A DNA stretch of 11,740 bases from Planctomycetota bacterium (lineage in GTDB: Bacteria; Planctomycetota; SZUA-567), in assembly GCA_031270145.1 (NCBI GenBank), contig JAISYD010000111.1, positions 1 through 11,740 on the forward strand, given 5' to 3'. Every line of letters starts with the position of its first letter. Position 1 is the stretch's first letter. The notes below the pieces were generated by a model. That model was given only the letters and a program-made list of their open reading frames with translations. It made no database searches and was not told the DNA's origin. Below are positions 1 through 7,731 of this stretch, piece by piece. Made by a program: the position numbers and the translations under genes.

Positions 1-198
<198 letters not shown>

Positions 199-429
199 AC
201 CAAGAACCCTTTTATATTACTTACGCGGGAAGTCGTAAAAAGTCAACAGGTTTTTTTCCGGATTTTCGCACGGCGGCAACAAAAGTTGAACCCCGACGGG
301 TTGGTTGACCTCAGCAAGTCCAGAGTTGCTCAAAGGAAACGCCGCCGGAAATCCGCCATCTGAAAAGTGGATGGTTATGGCAATTCCGCATATCAATGCC
401 ATCGGCAACCGGCTTAGCCTCGGACCGCC
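199..429. other. Gene-poor stretch downstream of the PHP gene
   Basis: This stretch has lower GC than the operon to its right. It holds no convincing gene, no strong hairpin followed by T residues on either strand, and no promoter I would defend. A 63-codon minus-strand frame (408 to 217) begins 21 nt past the PHP stop. It has no recognisable domain except a short terminal peptide, LLTFYDFPRK, discussed under findings. No terminator for the tyrS-ligA-PHP operon could be identified. Confidence 0.4.
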
Positions 430-1146
430 TCAGCGGGAGCCGGGTCTAGGGCCTGGCGTTCCCGGATCGCCGCCTTGCCCGGCGAGCTTGGCCAGCCGCA
501 AGCCAAACTCCCCGGCTTGGCGGAACATCTCGGCGACCTCCGGCTCTTCCAGCCCGGCCGCCAGGCAGACGCGCTCGGCGAAGTCGCGGGTCGGCATGTC
601 CCCCACCGTGTGGGCGTCGGAGCCGAAGATGAGCCCGGCGCCGAATTTCCGGGCCAGCTTGGCCACGTGGCCGTTGGCCAGCGAGTGCCCGCGCTTCCCC
701 GATATCTCCAGCCGCACGCCCCTTTCCGCCGCCAGCCTGGCCTCGTCCGGGCTGATTAGTCCGGGATGGGCCAGGATGTCGACGCCGGCCTCGATGGCGG
801 CCAGATTGGTGCCGGGCGCCACCGGTTCGCTCAGGGTTTCGCCGTGCGCCAACACGTAACAGGCGCCAAGCTCCCGGGCCAAGCGTACCGCCTCGCGGAT
901 TTGGCCGGGCCGGACGTGGGTGAGCTCGGTGCCGGGCAGCGCCGTCAAGCCGCTGCGGCTCCGGTTTTCCGCCCTGGCCGCCGCGAGGATCAGCGGCATC
1001 TGGCTTTCCAGGGTGGCGCAGTCGGAGTGATCGGAAAAGCCCAGGATGCGGTAGCCGGCCACCTCGGCCCGCCTGGCGCTCTCCGCCGGGATGAAATCGC
1101 CGTCGGAAATCAAGGTGTGGGTGTGGAAATCGAACATCTCGCGCAT
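430..1146 (-). CDS. PHP-domain metal-dependent phosphoesterase
   Basis: This 238-residue protein is a stand-alone PHP (polymerase and histidinol phosphatase) domain, a cytoplasmic metal-dependent phosphoesterase fold. The metal-ligand motifs appear in order: H8-T-H10 with D15, S-D-H40-S-D, E74-L-T-H77, H101-G-E103, H127-P-G, G-H154, and the closing G-S-D177-A-H179. All are intact, so an active enzyme is expected. It resembles the group often annotated as 'histidinol phosphate phosphatase domain-containing', but no histidine-biosynthesis genes are nearby and the true substrate is unknown. The last ~18 residues are Gly/Pro-rich and probably disordered. The start has GGGAGG 10 nt upstream; a second Met at codon 4 is possible. 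It lies 24 nt after ligA and is probably the last gene of the tyrS-ligA operon. Confidence 0.9.
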   Translation of the reverse strand: MREMFDFHTHTLISDGDFIPAESARRAEVAGYRILGFSDHSDCATLESQMPLILAAARAENRSRSGLTALPGTELTHVRPGQIREAVRLARELGACYVLAHGETLSEPVAPGTNLAAIEAGVDILAHPGLISPDEARLAAERGVRLEISGKRGHSLANGHVAKLARKFGAGLIFGSDAHTVGDMPTRDFAERVCLAAGLEEPEVAEMFRQAGEFGLRLAKLAGQGGDPGTPGPRPGSR

Positions 1147-1170
1147 GGATCGCGTGCCTCCCGGGAAGGA

Positions 1171-3534
1171 TCAGGTTCGCAAAAGGGCGAGCAGCCCCGC
1201 CTCGTCAAGGATTTTTATGCCCAGTTCGCCGGCTTTGCCGAGCTTGCTCCCCGGATCGGAGCCGGCCACCAGATAGTCGGTTTTTTGGCTGACGTTTCCC
1301 GCCGCCAGGCCGCCGGCCGCCGCGATAAGCCGCTTGGCCTCGGATCGGCCCAGGTTCGGCAAGGTTCCGGTGAACGCGAAAACCTTGCCGGAGACCGGGG
1401 AGGCGCCGGCCGGGGGGGCGTCGTCCATGGCGACGCCGGCCGCGGCCAGGCGGTCGATGATCCCGCCATTCGCCGGATCGTCCAAAAAGGCCCGGAGCGA
1501 TTTGGCCGCCACCGACCCCAGGGTGCGCCGCACTTGCGAGGCGCCCATTTCGGTCAGGGCTATTTCATCGACTCCGGCCCGCGACAAGTCCTCAAGGCCG
1601 GCGAAGCGTTTGGCCACGGCCTCGCATTTCTTTTTGCCGAATTGCGCCAGCCGCAATCCCTCCAGGAAGCCGGCCAGATTTCCGCCGGCGCTCCCCGGCG
1701 GCAGGCCGGCGACGGCTTGGGCCAGGACGGCGGCGGATTTGCGCCCCAGCGTCCGATAGGCGGCGCCGCCGCCCATCGGGGTGTCGGCGATCCCGCTTTC
1801 CGGAGCGCTCCGCAGCGCCGACATGGACTTGAAGCGTCTGGCCAGGGCCTGGGCCGCCGCGTCGCCGATGTCCGGGATGGAAAGGGCGAAGAGCAGCCGG
1901 GCCAGGCCGCGTTTTTTCGAGGCCGCGATGCCGGCCAGGAGGTTGTCGACCATTTTGGCCGGTTCCTCCGCCGAAGCGCCGGAGGCGTCGAGAAGTCCGC
2001 GTCCGCTTTTGGTCATGGGAAGAAGCTGGCGCCGGGTCAGTTGGTAGATGTCGGCCGCGTCGGCCAGCAGGTTTTGTTCCAAGAGCCAGCCGACGGCGGC
2101 CGATCCCATGCCCTCTATGTCCATGGCGTCGCGGGAGGCGAAATGGACCAGGCGGGCGAGGCGCTGGGCGGGGCAGGAGCGGTTCCGGCAGAAGCGGAGG
2201 ACCGTCCGCCGGCCGTCCGGCCCGGGGTTTTCGCTGGCGACCGACTCGCGGCCGCAAACCGGGCAGGCGGACGGCATGGCGAAGATCCGCTCGCCGCCGG
2301 TCCGCTTTTCCGTCAGGACGCTGTGGATTTGCGGGATGATTTCCCCCGCCTTTTCCACCAGCGCCAGGTCGCCAATCCGGATGTCCTTTTCGGCGATGTA
2401 GCTTTCGTTGTGCAGGCTGGCGCGGGCGACGCTGGAGCCGGCGAGCATGACCGCCTCCAGATCGGCCACCGGGGTGAGCCGGCCGAGTTTGCCGACCTGG
2501 ACGCGGATGCCGGTGATTCGCGTTTGCGCCCGCTCCGGGGCGAATTTGTAGGCCACGGCCCAGTTGGGCGAGCGGCTGCCCAGGCCCAGGATTTCCTGCT
2601 GGGAGAAGGAATCCACCTTTATCACCAACCCGTCGGTGCCGTAGGGCAGGCTGTGCCGCTCGCCGTCCAGGCGATCGCGGAAGGCGAGCAATCCTTCGGC
2701 CTCGGCGAAGCGGCCGCGGACGGGATTCACCGGCAAGCCCCATTCGGCCAGGCGTTCCAGGGCCGCCGCTTGGCTGTCCAGCCCGAATTCGCCCGCCCCC
2801 ACCACCTGGTAAAAGAAGCAAGCCAGGCCTCGCGCGGCGACGGCGGCCGGATCCAGGAGTTTCAAGCTGCCGGCGGCGGCGTTCCGGGGGTTGGCGAAAA
2901 CCCGGCCCCCCGCCTCCTCCTGTTCCGCCGCCAGGCGGGCGAACACCGCCGCCGGCATGTAGATCTCCCCCCTGACCTCAATTTCCTCCGCCGGATGCGG
3001 CGGGGCCAGCCTTTTGGGGAATCCGGCGATGGCCGTCAGGCTGGCGGTGACGTTCTCGCCGATCGCGCCGTCCCCCCGGGTGGCGCCCAGGCGGAATTCC
3101 CCGTTCCGGTAAAAGGCGGCGAAGGCCAGGCCGTCGATTTTCAATTCCACCACGAAGGCGGGCGGCCGCGCGTCCCCGGCCTCCCTGAGGGCGCCTTCCA
3201 CCCGGCCGATGAATTTCCGGATTTCCCCCGCCGAATAGGTGTTGGCGATCGACAACATGGGGACGGCGTGGCGGTGCGGGGGGAAGGCGTCTTTTTTGGA
3301 GCGCCGGACCGGGATCGCCCCCACTAGGGCGGACGGGCTGTCCGGACTGGCCAATTCGGGATGGTTCTTCTCGATTTCCGTCAATTCCGCGAACAGCGCG
3401 TCGTAGTCGGCGTCGCTTATTTCCGGAGCCGCCTGGTTGTAATAGAGATCGTTGTGGCGGCTTAGCTCCCGCCGCAGCCATTCGAGGCGCTTTTTCCCGG
3501 GCGGATCGCCGGCGGCGGGAAGGGGGAGCGGCAT
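1171..3534 (-). CDS. ligA: NAD-dependent DNA ligase LigA, extended form
   Basis: LigA seals nicks in DNA using NAD+, acting in replication and repair. Visible in the 787 residues: an Ia region with DADYD (41-45); the adenylation domain with the nucleophile in ELKIDG (K132), TRGDG (152-156) and a downstream YGTDGLVIKVD stretch (~298-308); an OB fold (~335-410) with EKAGEIIPQI; a zinc finger C424-x2-C427...C449-x4-C454; helix-hairpin-helix repeats (~465-700); and a BRCT domain (711-787) beginning VSGKVFAFTGTLP. All key residues are present. It is about 115 residues longer than E. coli LigA (671). Much of the excess is in the HhH region, where 545-583 and 620-658 look like repeats of one unit. 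The start has an AGGAAAGG-like ribosome site about 10 nt upstream. It follows tyrS by 15 nt. Confidence 0.97.
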   Translation of the reverse strand: MPLPLPAAGDPPGKKRLEWLRRELSRHNDLYYNQAAPEISDADYDALFAELTEIEKNHPELASPDSPSALVGAIPVRRSKKDAFPPHRHAVPMLSIANTYSAGEIRKFIGRVEGALREAGDARPPAFVVELKIDGLAFAAFYRNGEFRLGATRGDGAIGENVTASLTAIAGFPKRLAPPHPAEEIEVRGEIYMPAAVFARLAAEQEEAGGRVFANPRNAAAGSLKLLDPAAVAARGLACFFYQVVGAGEFGLDSQAAALERLAEWGLPVNPVRGRFAEAEGLLAFRDRLDGERHSLPYGTDGLVIKVDSFSQQEILGLGSRSPNWAVAYKFAPERAQTRITGIRVQVGKLGRLTPVADLEAVMLAGSSVARASLHNESYIAEKDIRIGDLALVEKAGEIIPQIHSVLTEKRTGGERIFAMPSACPVCGRESVASENPGPDGRRTVLRFCRNRSCPAQRLARLVHFASRDAMDIEGMGSAAVGWLLEQNLLADAADIYQLTRRQLLPMTKSGRGLLDASGASAEEPAKMVDNLLAGIAASKKRGLARLLFALSIPDIGDAAAQALARRFKSMSALRSAPESGIADTPMGGGAAYRTLGRKSAAVLAQAVAGLPPGSAGGNLAGFLEGLRLAQFGKKKCEAVAKRFAGLEDLSRAGVDEIALTEMGASQVRRTLGSVAAKSLRAFLDDPANGGIIDRLAAAGVAMDDAPPAGASPVSGKVFAFTGTLPNLGRSEAKRLIAAAGGLAAGNVSQKTDYLVAGSDPGSKLGKAGELGIKILDEAGLLALLRT

Positions 3535-3549
3535 GGGCGGACGCCTTTC

Positions 3550-4821
3550 CTAAATCACCCGAACCAGCGCGTAGTTCTTTTTTCCCTTCCTGACCACCAG
3601 CGCCCCCGGGGCGGCCAGGCAGGAGGAATCGACGACCAGGCCGCAGCTTTCCACCGGGCGGTTGTTGAGGTAGGCTCCGCGCTGCCCGATGGAGCGGCGG
3701 ACGTCGTTCCTGCCCTGCCAAAGCGGGGTCGAGGCCAGGAGTTCGACGATGTTGAGGCCGGCCGCCAGCCGATCGCGGGACAGCTCCATCCGGGGAACCC
3801 CGGCGAAGATGCTTTGCAAATCCTCGTCCGACACGTCCTCGATCGCCTCGCCGAAGAAAACCCGGGTGGCTTTTTCCGCCTGGGCCAGCCCGGCGGCGCC
3901 GTGGACGAATTTCACCGTTTCCGCCGCCAGCCGCCGCTGGGCCTCGCGCCCTTCCGGCCGGGCGGCGGCCTCTTTTTCCAACCGGGCTATTTCCTCGAGC
4001 GGGAGGAACGTGTAATATTTGAGGTATTGGACGACGCAGGCGTCCTCGGCGTTCAGGAGGAACTGGTACATTTGGTAGGGGCTGCTGACGGCGGCGTCCA
4101 GGTAAACGGCGCCGGCGGCGGATTTGCCGAATTTGCGGCCCTGTGAATCGGTCACCAGGGGTATGACCAGGCCGAAGGCCTGGGCCGACTCCTCCCGGCG
4201 GATCAGGTCGATGCCGGCGGTTATGTTGCCCCATTGGTCGCCGCCGCCGATTTGGAGGCGTACGCCAAGCTTGCGGTAAAGGTGCAGGAAATCGTAGGCC
4301 TGGAGGATCTGGTAGGAGAACTCGGTGAAGCTGAGCCCGTCCTCCGTGTCCAGGCGGCGCTTGACCGAGTCCCGGGCCAGCATTTCCCCGACCCGGAAAC
4401 GGCGGCCGACGTCCCGGAGGAAGTCGAGGAGGTTGAAGGCGGCCAGCCATTCGCGGTTGTCGACAAGGACGGCGGCGCCGGCCCCGCGGCCAAAGTCGAG
4501 GAATTTTTCCAGTTGCCGCCGGATGCGGCGGACGTTTTCCTCCACCTTTTCCCGGTCGAGCAGATTCCTTTCGGAACTGCGGCCGGAGGGGTCGCCAATG
4601 CAGCCGGTGCCGCCCCCGATCAGCGCCACGGGGCGGTGGCCAAGTTCCTGGAGGCGGCGCATGGTGACTATGGCGAAAAGGTTGCCGAGTTGCAGACTGT
4701 GGAAGGTCGGATCGTAGCCGCAATAGAACGTGACCGTTTCCCGGCCGAGGAGATCGCCCAGGGCGGGGTCGGACATGGCGTTGACGATGCCGCGTTCAGC
4801 GAGCGTTTCCAGCGCGTTCAT
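3550..4821 (-). CDS. tyrS: Tyrosyl-tRNA synthetase TyrS
   Basis: This class I aminoacyl-tRNA synthetase charges tRNA-Tyr in the cytoplasm. At 423 residues it matches the usual bacterial length (E. coli 424). Landmarks are CGYDPT (34-39), the HIGH-equivalent SLQLGN (42-47), IGGGDQWGNITAGIDL (191-206), the KMSKS-equivalent KFGKS (230-234), and a C-terminal S4-like RNA-binding domain ending RKGKKNYALV. The HIGH box is atypical: both histidines are replaced, giving Gln44 and Asn47. I chose the ATG at 4821 because AAGGA lies 9 nt upstream; an ATG at 4830 has that motif directly against it. The frame stays open to 5163, but that extension shows no synthetase similarity. It ends in TAG and heads the minus-strand operon with ligA and the PHP gene. 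Confidence 0.97.
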   Translation of the reverse strand: MNALETLAERGIVNAMSDPALGDLLGRETVTFYCGYDPTFHSLQLGNLFAIVTMRRLQELGHRPVALIGGGTGCIGDPSGRSSERNLLDREKVEENVRRIRRQLEKFLDFGRGAGAAVLVDNREWLAAFNLLDFLRDVGRRFRVGEMLARDSVKRRLDTEDGLSFTEFSYQILQAYDFLHLYRKLGVRLQIGGGDQWGNITAGIDLIRREESAQAFGLVIPLVTDSQGRKFGKSAAGAVYLDAAVSSPYQMYQFLLNAEDACVVQYLKYYTFLPLEEIARLEKEAAARPEGREAQRRLAAETVKFVHGAAGLAQAEKATRVFFGEAIEDVSDEDLQSIFAGVPRMELSRDRLAAGLNIVELLASTPLWQGRNDVRRSIGQRGAYLNNRPVESCGLVVDSSCLAAPGALVVRKGKKNYALVRVI

Positions 4822-4874
4822 GTTTTCCATTCCTTGGCGAACCGGCGTGGCGGATGTCGTCCAGGCCAAGGTGA

Positions 4875-4902
4875 ATAATATGGATGGGCGTCTTCCAGGC
4901 AA
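4875..4902 (-). promoter_or_regulatory. Putative sigma70 promoter of the tyrS-ligA-PHP operon
   Basis: Read on the minus strand there is a -35-like TTGCCT (4902-4897), a 16-nt spacer and a -10-like TATTAT (4880-4875). This would give a 5' leader of roughly 45 nt before the tyrS start at 4821. The -10 matches consensus at five of six positions and the -35 at four. The site lies in the 259-nt divergent gap between tyrS and the PilM-like gene. For the plus strand I see only an isolated TATTAT at 4999-5004 without a matching -35. Confidence 0.45.
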
Positions 4903-5080
4903 CGGAAAATCCCGGCTCCCCGCGAAATTCCCGTTCCGGCGGCCGGGGTGAAGGCGATTGTTTCCGGATTTTTTAAAAGGCCGGCGCTTCCGGCGACATA
5001 TTATTGACGGGATCGACCGCTTTCGGCGGCCCGCGGCGGCGGGGACGATCGTCCAACGGGCGGACGGGAAGGAGATCGGC

Positions 5081-6094
5081 GTGGCCAAACGCGATAAAAA
5101 AAATGCCGTCCTGGGGATGGATTTGGGGACGCAGTCGATTAAAACGGTGGAAATGCTGCGCAAGGGCGAGGATTTGGCGATGGCGAGCTGCTCCTGCGTG
5201 CCGGTCGAGGACGCCTCCGCCTACGGCGACGCCGTCAAGGCCGCCATCCGTTCCGCCTCGGCCGGGGCGAAGCGGGTGGTCGTCGGCTTCGGCGGCAAAA
5301 GCACCACCCTCCAGCTTATCACCCTGACCAACGAGCAGCTGGGCGACATCGACAAGGCGGTGGCCGAGGAGGCGGAGAAGTACATCCCCTACGACATTTC
5401 CGAGGCCCAGCTGGATTACCACGTTTTCGAGATCTCCGGCGACAAGCAAACCCGGGTCCTCCTGGCGGCGGTGCGGCAGCAGGACATCGAGGATCGGCTG
5501 GACATCCTTTTCGGCGCCGGCATCACTCCGGTGCAGATTGACGTCGAGGTGGTGGCGCTGGCCAACGCCCTGGAGACGGCCAACCTGGATTGGGCCATGG
5601 CCAAGAAGGGGAAGGCGGCCGGCATGGTGAACTTCGGCGCCTCGAAAACCCTGATCGCGATTTCGGACGGGGCCAACCATGTTTTCCGCGAGTTCCCGGT
5701 CGGGGGGATAGCCCTCACCGAGATGGTTTCCCAGCGCCTGGGCTGCGACATGGCGGAGGCGGAGCGGCTGAAGCTCTCGCCGGGCGCCGAAATAGACAAG
5801 GTCAAGGACGCCATTTATCCCGGCCTTGAGGACATGGCCACCGAGATCCGTTCCTGCCTGGACGCCTTCAAGAGCGCCGCCGACGGCAGGGAGGCGGAGA
5901 AACTGTTCCTCTCCGGGGGATTGCTGGGCTTCCCGGGCGTCGCCTCGCTCTTCAACCGCATGACCAAGATCGAGACCGATATCTTCGCCTCCTTCGGCCC
6001 CGTCGACGTGTCGAAGGCCGACGCCGACATCGTCGAGGATCACGGCCACGAGTTGGCGGTAGCCTTTGGGCTGGCCTGCCACGCCCGCGACTGA
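5081..6094 (+). CDS. pilM: PilM-like type IV pilus assembly ATPase-fold protein
   Basis: PilM is a cytoplasmic actin-like protein that binds nucleotide and grips the N-terminal tail of PilN, coupling the membrane alignment complex to the cytoplasmic motor side. The 337 residues show the actin/FtsA-type elements: GMDLGTQSIKTVEM (12-25, phosphate 1), the PilM hallmark YIPYDI (101-106), VNFGASKTLIAI (183-194, phosphate 2) and LSGGLLGFPG (277-286, adenosine). I chose the GTG at 5081 because AAGGAG sits 7 nt upstream and conserved sequence begins right after it. The frame is open from an ATG at 4958, but those 41 codons are unlike PilM. It is the first gene of the plus-strand pilus operon, 43 nt before the pilN-like gene. 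Confidence 0.9.
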   Translation: MAKRDKKNAVLGMDLGTQSIKTVEMLRKGEDLAMASCSCVPVEDASAYGDAVKAAIRSASAGAKRVVVGFGGKSTTLQLITLTNEQLGDIDKAVAEEAEKYIPYDISEAQLDYHVFEISGDKQTRVLLAAVRQQDIEDRLDILFGAGITPVQIDVEVVALANALETANLDWAMAKKGKAAGMVNFGASKTLIAISDGANHVFREFPVGGIALTEMVSQRLGCDMAEAERLKLSPGAEIDKVKDAIYPGLEDMATEIRSCLDAFKSAADGREAEKLFLSGGLLGFPGVASLFNRMTKIETDIFASFGPVDVSKADADIVEDHGHELAVAFGLACHARD

Positions 6095-6137
6095 GCGCGG
6101 GGCGGGCGGCCGCAACCAGGAAAGGAGTCGGCGAGCC

Positions 6138-6977
6138 ATGATCAACATCAACCTGCTGCCCGACGTCGTGCGCAAAAAAGAGCGCATGCCGATGCCGCAA
6201 TTGCTCGTCATTTGCGCGACGCTGGCGGTGCTGGGCCTACTGGGCTATTTCACGATGAATTACCAGCTCAACGTCGTCCCCGAACTGGCGCGGCGCCGCG
6301 CCGTTCTGGAGCAGCAAAAGCGCGAAGCCCAGGCCAAGAGCGACGAATGGAAAAAGATCAACGAAGAAATCACCAGGCTCTCCGGCTATGTCAACACCGT
6401 CAAGACCCTCTACGTCAACCGGGTGGTGTGGGGGAAGATCCTGTCTGACATAAAGAACATAGTCAATTTCGATTCGATCATGAGCCAGGCCAATCCGGAA
6501 ATGCGCTATCTTTGGTTGGACAAGCTAAGCGGCAAGGGAAAGAACATCTCCCTCAGCGGTTTCGCGACTTCCTCCAACATGATGGTGGGCCAGCAGATGC
6601 TGGAGAGCCTGCTCCAGGGGTTCCGCACCTATCGGCCCTTCGGCCTGCCGGAAAAGGGCGAGGAGGAGCGCCTCCAGGAGGAGCTTCGGGCCGTTATGGT
6701 CGAGTATGCCGCCAGGCGGCGCGAAGACCCCAAGCTGCCCGAGCAGGGCGAAGAGGAGGCGGCCATCCGCAAGAGGCAGGAGGAGATCAAGACCATCAGG
6801 TCGGGCGGCATCGCCATGCTGCCCTTTTCGGAACTGTTGGTGCCGGGCTCCATCCGGCTTATAAACACCACCGTAACCCAGGCTCCGAAACCGCGCGGAG
6901 CGGGGATGTCCGGCGAAATGCTGGAGATGTTTCCCAGCCAGGCCTGGTCGTTTGGAATCAGCATGGCGCTCAAATAG
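6138..6977 (+). CDS. pilN: PilN-like inner-membrane pilus assembly protein with charged insertion
   Basis: PilN-like proteins are bitopic: a short cytoplasmic tail binds PilM and a periplasmic ferredoxin-like domain pairs with PilO. The 279 residues start MININLLPDVVRKKE, containing the INLLP PilM-binding motif. A membrane helix follows at about 21-39, then a charged coiled coil (~49-85) and a domain with the PilN-type WLDKL...ISLSGFATS segment (126-145). Final strands end WSFGISMAL. Residues ~168-225 are a highly charged Glu/Arg/Lys-rich insertion, which explains why the protein exceeds the usual ~190-200 residues. The start has AAAGGAG upstream and immediately precedes the INLLP motif. It ends in TAG, 31 nt before the pilO-like gene. 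Confidence 0.85.
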   Translation: MININLLPDVVRKKERMPMPQLLVICATLAVLGLLGYFTMNYQLNVVPELARRRAVLEQQKREAQAKSDEWKKINEEITRLSGYVNTVKTLYVNRVVWGKILSDIKNIVNFDSIMSQANPEMRYLWLDKLSGKGKNISLSGFATSSNMMVGQQMLESLLQGFRTYRPFGLPEKGEEERLQEELRAVMVEYAARRREDPKLPEQGEEEAAIRKRQEEIKTIRSGGIAMLPFSELLVPGSIRLINTTVTQAPKPRGAGMSGEMLEMFPSQAWSFGISMALK

Positions 6978-7008
6978 GCGGGATTGGGCGCCGGCAAGGA
7001 GCCATGTT

Positions 7009-7698
7009 ATGCTGGCCAACAAGAACATGCAAATTTTTCTGGCGGCCGCGGCGCTCCTGTTCCTCGGCTGCGGCTATTACCTATGGACGCAGCTCGTGGC
7101 GGCCGGAGACAGCTGGCCCTACGAAAACGAGCCGGGCAGCCTGACCGCGGCGAACAACGCCCTGCAAAACGAGGTGAGGAGGCTGCAGGAGGACGCCAAA
7201 AAAATACCCGCCGCCAATGAGAGCCTGAAAACCGTCAAGGCGGATTATGATTTGGCGACGCTGGTGCTGCCGCGGGAGAACACCCCGGATCAATTGGTCG
7301 CGGCCATCCGCACCAAGGCCGAGCAGGCCGGGGTCGTCCTCATCAAGCTGGTCCCCAGCCGCGTCGGAGCCACGCAAGGCGCCGGCGCCCGGGCGCCGCA
7401 GAGGGGGAGGGGGGCCCAGGCGGCCGCTTTCGAGGAGTGGAATTTCTCGCTCAACATCAGAGGCACCTACGACCAGATCGCCTCCTTCGTGAACCATATG
7501 GAGGAGTTTGAAAGCAGCGATCCCAATGTGGCCGGGAGCGAAAAACGCTTCTTCCAGGTCCGCGACATAGACATCACCGCCGATCAAGGCGGGTTGGGTT
7601 TTTTCGGCGTTGCCGGCGCGGGCCCGTCGACCTCCCCCAGGCAAAGGCACGAATGTTCCCTGGTCATGCAGACCTACCGCTATACCGGAGCCAATTGA
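7009..7698 (+). CDS. pilO: PilO-like inner-membrane pilus assembly protein
   Basis: The 229 residues have the PilO layout: a short cytoplasmic N-terminus, one membrane helix (~9-28), a periplasmic coiled coil (~44-80) and a split ferredoxin-like domain. The domain includes TPDQLVAAIRTKAEQAGV (92-109), EEWNFSLNIRGTYDQIASFV (142-161) and a closing CSLVMQTYRY (216-225). A low-complexity Gly/Ala/Arg linker (~119-140) interrupts the domain. The expected role is dimerisation with the PilN-like protein and docking of the PilP-like protein. I chose the ATG at 7009 because AAGGAG ends 7 nt before it; an ATG at 7004 is out of frame. The recognition rests on operon position and architecture more than on sequence identity. 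Confidence 0.8.
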   Translation: MLANKNMQIFLAAAALLFLGCGYYLWTQLVAAGDSWPYENEPGSLTAANNALQNEVRRLQEDAKKIPAANESLKTVKADYDLATLVLPRENTPDQLVAAIRTKAEQAGVVLIKLVPSRVGATQGAGARAPQRGRGAQAAAFEEWNFSLNIRGTYDQIASFVNHMEEFESSDPNVAGSEKRFFQVRDIDITADQGGLGFFGVAGAGPSTSPRQRHECSLVMQTYRYTGAN

Positions 7699-7717
7699 CG
7701 CGTCCGGAACGGACGCG
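7699..7717 (+). promoter_or_regulatory. Intercistronic hairpin between pilO-like and pilP-like genes
   Basis: A perfect 7-bp inverted repeat (CGCGTCC with GGACGCG) around a 5-nt GGAAC loop starts on the base after the pilO-like stop codon. It ends a few bases before the ribosome-binding GGGAGAAGG of the next gene. There is no T run, so it is not an intrinsic terminator. An mRNA-stability or translation-decoupling role is inference. Confidence 0.5.
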
Positions 7718-7731
7718 ATTGGGAGAAGGCC

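Noticed and set aside
766..3327. An 853-codon plus-strand open frame opposite ligA and the PHP gene
   Set aside because: It mirrors two certain genes in GC-rich DNA, where antisense frames lack stops by composition. Its product is Gly/Arg/Ala/Gln-rich with no recognisable domain.
2978..4723. A long minus-strand frame overlapping tyrS and the start of ligA
   Set aside because: Its product is Pro/Arg/Gly-rich and low in information, a frame shadow of tyrS and ligA, which are both unambiguous in another frame.
4999..5010. Promoter for the PilM operon from TATTAT or TTGACG
   Set aside because: TATTAT at 4999 has no suitable -35 and TTGACG at 5005 has no suitable -10 at 16-18 nt, so neither forms a complete site.
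4958..5080. Upstream ATG start for the PilM-like gene
   Set aside because: The extra 41 codons are Arg-rich and unlike PilM, while the GTG at 5081 has a near-ideal AAGGAG 7 nt upstream and begins the conserved region.
4822..5163. N-terminal extension of TyrS to 5163
   Set aside because: The added residues show no synthetase similarity and run through the divergent promoter gap; the start at 4821 has a ribosome site and gives the normal family length.
4973..6211. Long minus-strand frame opposite the PilM-like gene
   Set aside because: Antisense shadow with biased composition; the plus-strand frame carries all actin-fold motifs.
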